Source of the DNA: Gammaproteobacteria bacterium
GTDB lineage: Bacteria; Pseudomonadota; Gammaproteobacteria; Pseudomonadales; Halomonadaceae
Length of the DNA: 15,628 bases
NCBI GenBank assembly: GCA_023485185.1
Contig: JAMCZP010000335.1
Coordinates: 1-15,628 of the forward strand
Direction: 5' to 3'
Positions 1 to 7,300 of the stretch are shown here, in pieces (the stretch's first letter is position 1; each line of letters starts with the position of its first letter). The notes under the pieces were generated by a model. That model saw nothing but the letters and a program-made list of their open reading frames with translations. It was not told the DNA's origin and searched no databases. Both the position numbers and the translations under genes were made by a program.

Positions 1-17
1 TTTGAAACAGCTACGGC

Positions 18-716
18 CTAACTACGCACCGTGCGTTTTTCAATACGTTTCTCAAATGTGCCTTGAATAATCCGATCCACATAAATACCTGGCGTATGGA
101 TCTGGCTAGGCTCAAGCTCACCTGGCTCCACAATTTCTTCAACTTCGACAACGGTGATTTTTCCCGCAGTAGCAGCCATGGGGTTAAAGTTTTGCGCGGT
201 ATGGCGATACATCACGTTGCCATAGCGGTCTGCCTTCCACCCTTTAACGATAGCGAAATCTCCCCTAATCGCTTCTTCTAAGATGTAGTGACGGCCATTA
301 AATTCGCGCACTTCTTTACCGTCACCAATAGGCGTGCCGTAGCCAGTCGCGGTGTAAAAAGCAGGGATACCTGCACCGCCAGCACGCATTTTCTCAGCTA
401 ATGTGCCTTGGGGAGTTAACACCACCTCAATTTCGTCGTTGAGCATTTGCTTTTCAAATAAAGCATTTTCACCAACATAGGAGGCGAGAATCTTACTTAT
501 TTGACGATCTTCAAGCAGTATCCCCAAACCAAAACCATCAACACCACAGTTGTTGGAAACCACAGTAAGATCATTGACACCGCGCCGCTTGATTTCTGCA
601 ATCAAGTTTTCAGGGATACCACATAATCCGAAACCGCCAGCAATGACGGTCATACCGCTCTCGATACCTTCCATTGCTTCTTCGTAGGAAGCTACACGCT
701 TATCGAATCCTGCCAT
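18..716 (-). CDS. scoA: 3-oxoacid CoA-transferase subunit A (succinyl-CoA:3-ketoacid type)
   Basis: This 232-residue protein is the alpha subunit of a two-subunit class I CoA-transferase. The family moves CoA from succinyl-CoA (or acetyl-CoA) to acetoacetate or related 3-oxoacids in the cytoplasm, opening the way to thiolase cleavage. The family signature [13 protein letters not shown] lies at residues 27-39, and the conserved NPMAATAG and [10 protein letters not shown] stretches are near the C-terminus. Length fits the SCOT-type alpha subunit. The catalytic glutamate belongs to subunit B, which should start just past the left edge; only 17 bases follow the stop. The ATG start has a GAGG Shine-Dalgarno about 10 bases upstream. 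The divergent LysR gene is the likely regulator. AtoD or another paralogue with a different acyl acceptor cannot be excluded. Confidence 0.9.
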   Translation of the reverse strand: MAGFDKRVASYEEAMEGIESGMTVIAGGFGLCGIPENLIAEIKRRGVNDLTVVSNNCGVDGFGLGILLEDRQISKILASYVGENALFEKQMLNDEIEVVLTPQGTLAEKMRAGGAGIPAFYTATGYGTPIGDGKEVREFNGRHYILEEAIRGDFAIVKGWKADRYGNVMYRHTAQNFNPMAATAGKITVVEVEEIVEPGELEPSQIHTPGIYVDRIIQGTFEKRIEKRTVRS

Positions 717-766
717 TGTTGTGCCTCACATTGTTGTCTTGGATATGCGTTGTGTTAACTATTTTT

Positions 767-816
767 CACGTACTGTCTGCCACGTACTGTTTTCCACGTA
801 CTGTCTGCGATACGTG
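767..816. repeat. Three tandem 14-bp repeats plus dyad in the divergent scoA/LysR promoter region
   Basis: Copies are CACGTACTGTCTGC (767-780), CACGTACTGTTTTC (781-794) and CACGTACTGTCTGC (795-808), immediately followed by GATACGTG. The last copy and the trailing TACGTG (811-816) form an interrupted dyad, CACGTA-N10-TACGTG. Its position between two divergent genes, one of them a LysR regulator, makes an operator array plausible. That role is inferred; the repeats and dyad are seen directly. Confidence 0.75.
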
Positions 817-926
817 GGTAGTGGTCTGAATGCCTGTTTCGCTCGTGTCAGTGTTGTGCCAGATGATATATTTGTTAAGTTTGTTTTTCTTATCAATTTA
901 TTTTTAAAATTTATAAAAGGCTTTCC

Positions 927-1823
927 ATGACCGTCAAACAGCTACGCGCCTTTCTGGCGGTTGCCCAAACGTTGAGCTTTACTCAGGCCTGCGAACGTCT
1001 CCATTTATCTCAGCCAGCGCTCAGTTTAGCGATCAAAGGGCTTGAAGAATCATTGGGGGGCAAACTGTTACTGCGTAGTACTCGTAGTGTGAGACTAACC
1101 TCAGAAGGGGAATCTCTGCTACCACTCGCCAAACATCTGCTCGCCCAGTGGGATAATACCGAAGAGCGGCTGCGCCAGCGTTTCACCCTTCAACTGGGCC
1201 GCTTGAGCGTCGCGGCAATGCCTGCGTTTGCCTGTAACTTGCTGCCCTCGGCATTGGTCAAATTTCGTCAGCAGTACCCTAAGATTAATATTACGGTGCA
1301 CGATGTTATCAATGAAGAAGTCACCGAGATGGTGCGCTCTCGTCAAGTAGAACTGGGCATCGCCTTTTCACCTGATGCCACTGGCAGCTTGCTATTCACC
1401 CCGCTATTCGAAGACCATTTTGTGGCGGTGGTGCCGCCTACCTCAACATTACTGCAATCCTCACAGCTCTCTTGGTCAGCACTACTTGAGCATGATTTTA
1501 TTACGCTTCAGCGCCCTTCTATGGTACGTCGACTGCTTGAGCAAGAGCTGCGTAAACAGCATATGGAACTGCCTGTGGCGTTTGAAAGCCATCAGCTCTC
1601 CACCGTTGGCAGAATGGTGGCTGACGGCCTGGGGGTTAGTGCAGTGCCTTCTATGTGTATTCGCCAAATGCATGAACTGGGCGCACGCTGCATACCGCTG
1701 ACGGCACCCGCCGTATCTTGCCGAGTAGGCATTTTGACCCAGCAGGAACTGTCCGTTGCCGCCCATGCATTACGCACCGTATTGCTAAAAACGGTTCAAG
1801 CGCCCTCGCTACCTCTAAGCTAA
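927..1823 (+). CDS. LysR-family transcriptional regulator, probably of the adjacent CoA-transferase genes
   Basis: A 298-residue LysR-type regulator of normal family length. The N-terminal winged helix-turn-helix covers about residues 1-60 (FTQACERLHLSQPALSLAIKGLE, of which residues 18-40 are the recognition region), followed by a linker helix. A periplasmic-binding-protein-like effector domain covers about residues 90-290, with the usual DGLGVSAVPS segment. The ATG start is preceded by AAAAGG at 915-920, six bases away, in a very AT-rich stretch (roughly 865-920) that probably holds its promoter. It is divergent from the CoA-transferase gene, the classic arrangement for LysR autoregulation and activation of the neighbour from one shared operator region. 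The effector is unknown; acetoacetate, 3-hydroxybutyrate or a CoA ester would be a guess from context. Confidence 0.9.
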   Translation: MTVKQLRAFLAVAQTLSFTQACERLHLSQPALSLAIKGLEESLGGKLLLRSTRSVRLTSEGESLLPLAKHLLAQWDNTEERLRQRFTLQLGRLSVAAMPAFACNLLPSALVKFRQQYPKINITVHDVINEEVTEMVRSRQVELGIAFSPDATGSLLFTPLFEDHFVAVVPPTSTLLQSSQLSWSALLEHDFITLQRPSMVRRLLEQELRKQHMELPVAFESHQLSTVGRMVADGLGVSAVPSMCIRQMHELGARCIPLTAPAVSCRVGILTQQELSVAAHALRTVLLKTVQAPSLPLS

Positions 1824-1929
1824 AACATCATCAAGCTACCCAATTGCCCTAGGTTTATGCTGGGCAGCGTGGCTACGATCATTTAGCATTCGGTATTAAG
1901 TTATTCGTCTGACGGTAAGGATACGCGGT

Positions 1930-2811
1930 ATGCCTATTTTAAAGGGGCTGGTCAGCGCACTGCTGCTGGTGCTCAATACGCTATTCTGGGGCGTACCTCT
2001 TATTTTTTTAACCCTGCTTAAAGTGGTTGTTCCTGGACAGCGCCTGAAACAGAAGGTATTACAGGGCTTAAATGCCGTCGCCCTTAATTGGATTGGTTTT
2101 AATCTGTGGTGGATGCGGCACTGGCTTAAGCCTGACGTCACTATCAGCGTACCCAAGAATTCGAGCCCTCAGCAGGGCTGGTTGGTCATATCCAATCACC
2201 GAAGCTGGACCGATATTTTTATGCTTTTCATGGCGTTGCATCGGCGCATTCCAATGCCACGCTTCTTCCTTAAACGCCAATTAATTTGGATTCCCATCGT
2301 TGGCCTGGCGTTTTGGGCACTTGAGTTCCCTTTCATGCGCCGCTTCAGTCGGGAGCAGATAGCGAAAAACCCTAAATTAGCCACCATTGACCGTGAATCC
2401 ACCGAACGCATGTGCCGACAAGCTCGCAACAATCCCATTGCGATTTTTAACTTTGTAGAAGGCACTCGCTTTAGCGTCACAAAACGTGACGCCCAGCAAA
2501 GCCCATACCGCCACTTATTACGCCCTAAGGCGGGCGGTGTGGCGCAAGTGCTTAGCCTGCTAGGAAGCCAGTTAAATGGCATACTGGATGTCACGATAAG
2601 CTATACCAATCCCTCCCCCACCTTTTGGGGATTTTTGTGCGGCAATGAAGCCCCCATTACGCTGCACGCACGGCAACTGGATATTCCTCAGTGGATGTAC
2701 GCACCGGACAACCACGATGAAAAGCAGCATAAGGAACGTTTCCACACATGGATCAATTCACTCTGGCTGGAAAAAGATGGTTTGTTGGACGGCCAAACCG
2801 ATCACGATTAA
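1930..2811 (+). CDS. YihG-like 1-acyl-sn-glycerol-3-phosphate acyltransferase family protein
   Basis: A 293-residue membrane acyltransferase of the PlsC superfamily, LCLAT1/YihG branch. Members transfer fatty acyl groups to lysophospholipids at the inner membrane and so adjust acyl-chain composition. The hydrophobic N-terminus (about residues 5-33) is a membrane anchor. The HX4D catalytic motif is NHRSWTD, with H90 and D95. The acceptor-binding motif is FVEGTR, with EGTR at 177-180. The FFLKRQLIWIPIVG block at 112-125 is also typical. The ATG is preceded by AAGGA at 1917-1921, eight bases away. The 3' end overlaps the following LysM lipoprotein gene by 64 bases in another frame, so the two are probably cotranscribed and translationally coupled. 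Exact substrate is not readable from sequence. Confidence 0.88.
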   Translation: MPILKGLVSALLLVLNTLFWGVPLIFLTLLKVVVPGQRLKQKVLQGLNAVALNWIGFNLWWMRHWLKPDVTISVPKNSSPQQGWLVISNHRSWTDIFMLFMALHRRIPMPRFFLKRQLIWIPIVGLAFWALEFPFMRRFSREQIAKNPKLATIDRESTERMCRQARNNPIAIFNFVEGTRFSVTKRDAQQSPYRHLLRPKAGGVAQVLSLLGSQLNGILDVTISYTNPSPTFWGFLCGNEAPITLHARQLDIPQWMYAPDNHDEKQHKERFHTWINSLWLEKDGLLDGQTDHD

Positions 2812-3704
2812 TAGCTCTGCTGAGTAGCTGTTTATTAGCTGGGGTATTGGCTGGCTGTGCCAGTGACCCACAGTCATCATCTCAGCGTGCGGCAGCGCCC
2901 AGCGGCGGCCAGATCAGCGGCGACTGGGTTCAAGTGCAGCGGGGGGATACTCTCGGCCAGATGGCAGCGCGAGCTAACGTGCCGTTAGAGCGCTTACAGC
3001 GCTTTAATCCTAGCGTGGATGCACGACGCCTAGAGGTAGGACAACGCCTATTGCTTCCCACTCAGCAAGAGCGGGCGCCCTCTGGTGGGCCATATCGTTA
3101 TCAAATACGCCCCGGTGATACTTTCTCAGGTATCGCTCGGCATTTTGGAACTACCAGTGGCCGCATCCAGAGTGCTAACCCAGGCACGACACCCACAAGC
3201 CTGCGGGTGGGCCAAGTGATTAGCGTGCCTTTAAGCGGCAGCGCCGCGGCAAGCTCTGCAAGCAGTAGTAGTGCCCCTAGTGCTAGCGCCAGCCCATCCG
3301 CCGCTGCACCAAGCCAACCACTGCCGGCCTCTGCACGCCGCTGGCCCTGGCCGCTGGAAGATTACCGTGTAGTGCGCCGTTTCGGCGCGGACAGTCGTGG
3401 CACTCTGCAGCCCATGCTACTCGCCACCCAGGCGGGTGCCCGAGCGCAGTCGGTCGCCCCAGGTGAAGTGCGCTTTGCCGATGGCATGCGTCAGCTAGGC
3501 GAAGTGGTGATTATCCATCATGCCGATAATCTACAATCCGTGTATGCCCTTTGTGAGCGCATATTGGTCACTGTCGGCCAGCAGGTCAGCACGGGCGATG
3601 CGCTATGTGAGGTAGGGCAAAGTGATTCAACGCAACGCTATGATTTGCTGTTTGATCTGCGCCAGGGCGGCAAACCCATCGACCCCAGGCAGGTTCTGCG
3701 CTAA
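2748..3704 (+). CDS. LysM/degenerate LytM (M23) lipoprotein, NlpD-like
   Basis: A 318-residue envelope lipoprotein. A basic n-region and hydrophobic segment (about 20-36) lead to the lipobox LAGC with acylated Cys37; the next residue is Ala, which favours outer-membrane sorting. Two LysM peptidoglycan-binding domains follow, at about 60-104 (VQRGDTLGQMA) and 117-161 (IRPGDTFSGIA). A Ser/Ala/Pro-rich linker spans about 162-196, and a LytM/M23 fold about 200-318 (ending GGKPIDPRQVLR). The zinc-ligand positions are lost: YALCER stands where active enzymes have a YAH-type motif, and YDLLFDLR where they have LHFEIR. The protein is therefore probably not a hydrolase but an activator of N-acetylmuramoyl-L-alanine amidases, as NlpD and EnvC are. 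The start is the only ATG before the signal peptide; it lies within the acyltransferase gene, with AAGGA at 2731-2735, twelve bases upstream. Confidence 0.85.
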   Translation: MDQFTLAGKRWFVGRPNRSRLIALLSSCLLAGVLAGCASDPQSSSQRAAAPSGGQISGDWVQVQRGDTLGQMAARANVPLERLQRFNPSVDARRLEVGQRLLLPTQQERAPSGGPYRYQIRPGDTFSGIARHFGTTSGRIQSANPGTTPTSLRVGQVISVPLSGSAAASSASSSSAPSASASPSAAAPSQPLPASARRWPWPLEDYRVVRRFGADSRGTLQPMLLATQAGARAQSVAPGEVRFADGMRQLGEVVIIHHADNLQSVYALCERILVTVGQQVSTGDALCEVGQSDSTQRYDLLFDLRQGGKPIDPRQVLR

Positions 3705-3720
3705 AACACTTCCCCAAGAG

Positions 3721-3750
3721 CAGCGGCCCCTGCTTAAACAGGGGCCGCTG
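3721..3750. terminator. Perfect 12-bp hairpin between convergent genes (no T-tract)
   Basis: CAGCGGCCCCTG, loop CTTAAA, then CAGGGGCCGCTG form a perfect GC-rich stem between the convergent LysM gene (ends 3704) and gcvT (ends 3777). Neither side has a T-run, so it is not a canonical intrinsic terminator. It may act as a 3' stabiliser or as a partial bidirectional terminator. Confidence 0.6.
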
Positions 3751-3776
3751 TATATAGGTTAGCGTCAGTCGGAATA

Positions 3777-4889
3777 TTAACCGCGATAATAACCCGGCTT
3801 TACAAACGGCATTGGGGTCACGACCATAGGCAACTGCTTACCGCGAACCACCGCAAAGACGGTACTTTGCGGTGCCTCCAGCTCACGGGTCACGTAGCCC
3901 ATTGCCACCGGCTTACCGATGCTGGGGCCAAACCCACCAGAAGTAACAACACCGACCTCATTACCCGCTTCATCAACCAGCGACGCACCTTCACGCACCG
4001 GCGCACGGCCATCGGCTAATAGCCCAACCCGCTTACGGGTGTGATCTTTGGCATCGACCTGGTGCAGAATAATATCGGCGCCGGGAAAACCGCCCGGGCG
4101 TTCGCCACCATGACGGCGCGGCTTACCAATCGCCCAGATTAATCCGGCTTCCACCGGGGTAGTCTCCATATCCATATCATGACCATAGAGACATAGACCT
4201 GCTTCTAGACGTAGTGAATCCCGCGCGCCCAAACCAATCACTTCTACCTCAGGCTCTGCCAACAGCCGCTCGGCAAAGGCTTCACAAGCGTCTGCCGCAA
4301 CTGAAATTTCAAAACCATCTTCGCCGGTATAACCGCTGCGACTAACCCATACTTCCTGGCCAGCGATAGTGAAACGGCCATGCTGCATAAACACTAACTC
4401 GCAGGCTTCCGGGCAAAGCCGTTGCATCACATCACGTGCCTGCGGGCCCTGTAGCGCCAGCAGCCCACGGTCGAGCGGCTCGATCGTATGTGTGGAAGCT
4501 AAATTTAACCGCAAATGCGCCAAGTCCTGATCTTTACAAGCAGCGTTCACCACCAGATAAAAGTGATCGCCTGCGTTCACTACCATCAGGTCATCAATAA
4601 TGCCCCCTTCAAGGCTGGTGAAAATTCCGTAGCGCTGGGCGCCTTTCTCAAGCCCCACCAAATCAGCAGGAATAAGCGTTTCCAGAGCCTCAGCGACGTT
4701 ATCACCGGAAACAGTGATCTGCCCCATGTGCGAAACATCAAACAAACCGCACTTTTGACGCGTATGCTCATGCTCTTTTTTCACGCCCAACGGATACTGC
4801 ACCGGCATATCGTAGCCCGCAAAAGGAACCATTTTGGCACCCAGCTTGAGGTGTAACGCGTGCAGCGGCGTTTGTTTTAATTCAGTCAT
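3777..4889 (-). CDS. gcvT: Aminomethyltransferase, T protein of the glycine cleavage system
   Basis: A 370-residue T protein. It takes the aminomethyl group carried on the lipoyl arm of GcvH, releases ammonia and passes the one-carbon unit to tetrahydrofolate, giving 5,10-methylene-THF. Visible family features are QTPLHALHLKLGAKMVPFAGY at the N-terminus, VSHMGQ at about 52-57, GGIIDDLMV containing the catalytic aspartate (D99/D100), the RSGYTGEDGFEIS folate-site segment, ARDSLRLEAGLCLYGHDM, and a C-terminal PFVKPGYYRG. Length matches the family. The ATG is preceded by GAGGAAA about seven bases upstream. It lies downstream of the symporter gene on the same strand, separated by 152 bases that contain a terminator-like hairpin. 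It is split from gcvH and gcvP, which run the other way. Confidence 0.97.
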   Translation of the reverse strand: MTELKQTPLHALHLKLGAKMVPFAGYDMPVQYPLGVKKEHEHTRQKCGLFDVSHMGQITVSGDNVAEALETLIPADLVGLEKGAQRYGIFTSLEGGIIDDLMVVNAGDHFYLVVNAACKDQDLAHLRLNLASTHTIEPLDRGLLALQGPQARDVMQRLCPEACELVFMQHGRFTIAGQEVWVSRSGYTGEDGFEISVAADACEAFAERLLAEPEVEVIGLGARDSLRLEAGLCLYGHDMDMETTPVEAGLIWAIGKPRRHGGERPGGFPGADIILHQVDAKDHTRKRVGLLADGRAPVREGASLVDEAGNEVGVVTSGGFGPSIGKPVAMGYVTRELEAPQSTVFAVVRGKQLPMVVTPMPFVKPGYYRG

Positions 4890-4918
4890 GAAGCTTTCCT
4901 CACTTAAAAATGCGTGTT

Positions 4919-4959
4919 CATAAAAAAGAACGGGAAGCCACTTAGCAAGTGCCTTCCCG
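4919..4959 (-). terminator. Intrinsic terminator after the symporter gene, in the gcvT leader
   Basis: On the minus strand, CGGGAAG-G-CACTT, loop GCT, AAGTG-G-CTTCCCG is followed by TTCTTTTTTA. The stem is long with one G/G mismatch and the T-rich tail is good. It ends only about 30 bases before the gcvT start codon, so it either closes the symporter transcript or acts as an attenuator for gcvT. Confidence 0.85.
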
Positions 4960-5010
4960 ACTCTGTTGTTATTCGATACTTACCTACAGCGCAGCTAAAC
5001 AACGCCTGGC

Positions 5011-5046
5011 GAGCTAGATAAGCTTAAAGAGCTAGATAAACTTACC
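5011..5046. repeat. 18-bp tandem duplication at the symporter stop codon
   Basis: GAGCTAGATAAGCTTAAA (5011-5028) is followed directly by GAGCTAGATAAACTTACC (5029-5046), matching at 15 of 18 positions. The symporter stop codon (minus-strand TAA, 5042-5044) is inside the right-hand copy. It looks like an old tandem duplication of the 3' end of the gene. Confidence 0.8.
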
Positions 5047-6448
5047 GGTCGTGATCCAGCTCTTCACCCGGCAGGACATCTTTGCCGTCAAAATAGTCCT
5101 TGGTCAGCTTAAAGACTACCGGCGAAAGCAGTGCCAAGGCAATCAAGTTCGGAATGGCCATCATGGCGTTAAAAGTATCCGCCATTAGCCAGATAAAGCC
5201 TAGCTGCGCAATCGCCCCCAAGGGAATCGCTAACACAAACAGCACACGATAGATCATGATCGAGCGCGTTCCAAACAGAAACTGGCAGCACTTCTCGCCA
5301 TAAAATGACCAGCCAAGAATAGTAGTAAACGCAAAAATGGCCAGCGCTACCGCCACAATTTGGTTACCAAACCCCGGCAATGCGGCATCAAACGATAGCG
5401 CGGTTAACGACGCCCCCGCTTCGCCATCTATCCAGACCGTAGAGGTCAAAATAACCAGCGCGGTAATGGTGCAAACAATAATGGTATCGATAAACGTACC
5501 CAGCATAGCGATCAACCCCTGACGCACCGGATTTTTCGTTTTTGCCGCCGCGTGTGCAATGGGCGCACTGCCAAGACCCGCTTCGTTAGAGAAAATACCC
5601 CGAGCGACACCAAAACGAATCGCCGCCATTACTGCCGCACCCGCAAAACCACCCGCGGCGGCCATTGGGTTAAAGGCGTAGTAGAAGATCAAACCAAACG
5701 CTTCACCGATCTGTCCGGCATTAATGATCAATACCAGCAGGCCAGCGGCCACATAAGCAATCCCCATAATGGGAACCAGCTTGCCCGCCACTTTCGCGAT
5801 ACGCTTGATACCACCCAGAATGACTGCACCGGCCAGCACCATAATGATCACACCCGTGATCCAGTGCGGTACTCCAAAGGTGGCATCCATCGCATCCGCC
5901 ACCGAGTTTGACTGTACGGTATTACCAATCCCGAAAGCGGCCACGGCACCGAAGAAAGCAAAGACACCGCCTAGCCACAGCCATTTTTTACCCAGGCCAT
6001 TTTTGATATAAAACATTGGCCCGCCCACATGGAACCCGGTGCTATCGGTTTCACGATAACGCACGGCCAGTACCGCTTCAGCGAATTTGGTCGCCATACC
6101 GACTAACGCGGTAATCCACATCCAGAAAACGGCACCTGGCCCACCTAACGCAATGGCAGTGGCAACGCCGGCAATATTACCGGTACCGATGGTCGCGGAG
6201 AGTGCGGTCATCAATGCATCAAAGGGAGAAATTTCCCCTTCATCGCCCTCTTTTTCCGCTAGCTTGCCAGTTTTAGGTTTTGGTTCACGGCCGGCCCACA
6301 TTAGCTTGAAACCCATGCCGAGCTTTCTAATCGGCATCAGTTTCAAGCCAAGCTGTAGGTAGACCCCCACACCCAGCAACAGCATCAACATGACGGGGCC
6401 CCAGACCACGCCGTTGATGACCCCTAACAGATTAGTTAATGCTTCCAC
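5042..6448 (-). CDS. AGCS-family sodium:alanine/glycine symporter
   Basis: A 468-residue inner-membrane transporter of the alanine-or-glycine:cation symporter family (AlsT/DagA type, TC 2.A.25). It carries about ten hydrophobic segments. The conserved signature occupies residues 88-111, beginning GTGNIAGVATAIALGG and ending FWMW. The segments ARGIFSNEAGLGSAPIAHAAA and GWSFYGEKCCQFLFG are typical of the family. The start is GTG (6446-6448), with AAGGAGA seven to eight bases upstream; no better ATG is available. It sits between gcvT and the divergent gcvHP genes, so import of glycine as a substrate for the cleavage system is a reasonable inference, although most members also take alanine or D-alanine. 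A strong intrinsic terminator lies downstream. Confidence 0.92.
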   Translation of the reverse strand: MEALTNLLGVINGVVWGPVMLMLLLGVGVYLQLGLKLMPIRKLGMGFKLMWAGREPKPKTGKLAEKEGDEGEISPFDALMTALSATIGTGNIAGVATAIALGGPGAVFWMWITALVGMATKFAEAVLAVRYRETDSTGFHVGGPMFYIKNGLGKKWLWLGGVFAFFGAVAAFGIGNTVQSNSVADAMDATFGVPHWITGVIIMVLAGAVILGGIKRIAKVAGKLVPIMGIAYVAAGLLVLIINAGQIGEAFGLIFYYAFNPMAAAGGFAGAAVMAAIRFGVARGIFSNEAGLGSAPIAHAAAKTKNPVRQGLIAMLGTFIDTIIVCTITALVILTSTVWIDGEAGASLTALSFDAALPGFGNQIVAVALAIFAFTTILGWSFYGEKCCQFLFGTRSIMIYRVLFVLAIPLGAIAQLGFIWLMADTFNAMMAIPNLIALALLSPVVFKLTKDYFDGKDVLPGEELDHDR

Positions 6449-6656
6449 GCGCTTCTCCTTATTCGGTTGTTTGAATCATCAAATACTCAAGCTTATTAAC
6501 GTTGCCAGGGTTCATTAGCATACGATTTGAATGTTTTACACCATGAACTTAGCAATCATCTAGGGTGATGTCGCTTGCGCATAGAGGATACCGCTTTTTT
6601 CATAACCCCACCGAGTTCGATACATTACCAGAGCATGCAACGTAATAGGCTCTCTA

Positions 6657-6685
6657 TGGAGCTTCCTGTGGAGATTCCTGTGGAG
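6657..6685. repeat. 12-bp tandem repeat TGGAG-NTTCCTG
   Basis: TGGAG occurs at 6657, 6669 and 6681 with exact 12-bp spacing, and TTCCTGTGGAG is repeated perfectly at 6663-6673 and 6675-6685. The period is close to one helical turn, so repeated sites would sit on roughly the same face of the DNA. Confidence 0.7.
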
Positions 6686-6698
6686 CAAAGAAGAAATT

Positions 6699-6716
6699 TG
6701 TTTCCGATTGGAAACA
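6699..6716. promoter_or_regulatory. 18-bp palindrome, candidate operator
   Basis: TGTTTCCGATTGGAAACA has perfect 7-bp arms around a 4-bp centre. It lies 14 bases after the TGGAG repeats, in the control region between the symporter and gcvH. A dimeric regulator site is the natural reading. The binding protein cannot be identified from sequence. Confidence 0.5.
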
Positions 6717-6808
6717 CGTTAACATGCACACCTATTCGCTCGGCTATTGACCAAGCCATGTAACACACTTTGCGCTCGAGATTTCATTAAACGGTGCATC
6801 ATCGACAG

Positions 6809-6837
6809 TCGCCAAGGCGAGCGCCAGACGCTAGTAT
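6809..6837 (+). promoter_or_regulatory. Candidate sigma-70 promoter for gcvH-gcvP
   Basis: TCGCCA (6809-6814) and TAGTAT (6832-6837) are separated by 17 bases. They match the -35 consensus at four of six positions and the -10 consensus at four of six. Transcription would start about 6844, leaving a leader of some 30 bases before the gcvH Shine-Dalgarno. This is a weak but well-spaced match. Confidence 0.35.
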
Positions 6838-6875
6838 GCTTGAGTCCAGAAAACTGTTTCATATAGGAAAACATC

Positions 6876-7265
6876 ATGAGCAATCTTCCTGCCAATCTTC
6901 GTTACGCTGAAAGCCACGAGTGGGTACTTGACCACAAAGATGGCACCGTTACTGTCGGCATTACCGATCACGCCCAGCAAGCGCTAGGTGATGTGGTGTT
7001 TGTTGAACTGCCTGAAGTAGGTGCAGCACTGACTAAAGGTCAGGAGTTTGGTGTTATCGAGTCGGTTAAAGCCGCTTCTGATCTTTACTCCCCCGTGGGT
7101 GGCGAAGTTATCGAAGTAAACGAAGCCCTTGAAGACGCCCCAGAAACGGTCAATGAAGCCCCTTATGAAGGCGGCTGGATTATGAAAGTCCGCTTAGACA
7201 GCGATGCCCTTGACGGCCTACTTGACGCAGCTGCTTATCAAGCCACGCTAAGCGCTGACGACTAA
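6876..7265 (+). CDS. gcvH: Glycine cleavage system H protein (lipoyl carrier)
   Basis: A 129-residue lipoyl-domain protein that shuttles the aminomethyl intermediate between GcvP, GcvT and Lpd. The lipoylated lysine is K65 in [12 protein letters not shown]. The N-terminal RYAESHEWV, the [22 protein letters not shown] segment and the C-terminal YEGGWIMKV are standard for the family, and length is normal. The ATG start has AGGA at 6865-6868, seven bases upstream. It is the first gene of a gcvH-gcvP unit and is separated from gcvP by 86 bases containing a hairpin. gcvT is encoded on the opposite strand beyond the symporter gene. Confidence 0.98.
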   Translation: MSNLPANLRYAESHEWVLDHKDGTVTVGITDHAQQALGDVVFVELPEVGAALTKGQEFGVIESVKAASDLYSPVGGEVIEVNEALEDAPETVNEAPYEGGWIMKVRLDSDALDGLLDAAAYQATLSADD

Positions 7266-7276
7266 ATTATGTACCA

Positions 7277-7300
7277 GAGTCTGCCCTTTGCGGCAGGCTC
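7277..7300 (+). terminator. Hairpin between gcvH and gcvP, possible attenuator
   Basis: GAGTCTGCC, loop CTTTGC, GGCAGGCTC give a 9-bp stem with one T-G pair. The following TTCGCTTCTTT is pyrimidine-rich but interrupted, so termination should be partial at most. It could lower gcvP expression relative to gcvH or stabilise the gcvH 3' end. Confidence 0.45.

Larger units (their letters stand above)
6449..6875. promoter_or_regulatory. Gene-free divergent control region between the symporter and gcvH
   Basis: This 427-bp stretch separates two divergent transcripts and holds no convincing gene. It contains the symporter Shine-Dalgarno, a run of TGGAG repeats with 12-bp period (6657-6685), an 18-bp dyad (6699-6716) and a candidate gcvH promoter (6809-6837). 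I looked on both strands for the conserved core of the glycine aptamer and did not see it. Control by a DNA-binding regulator therefore seems more likely than by a glycine riboswitch. Confidence 0.6.

Noticed and set aside
721..930. 69-codon open frame between CoA-transferase and LysR
   Set aside because: It spans the 14-bp repeats and the AT-rich promoter region and overlaps the LysR start. The composition is repetitive and it has no supporting signals.
6575..6763. 62-codon open frame between the symporter and gcvH
   Set aside because: TTG start, no Shine-Dalgarno, no recognisable protein features, and it is laid across the tandem repeats and palindrome of the control region.
6449..6875. 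Glycine riboswitch upstream of gcvH or the symporter
   Set aside because: Expected from family knowledge, but the conserved aptamer core was not seen on either strand by eye.
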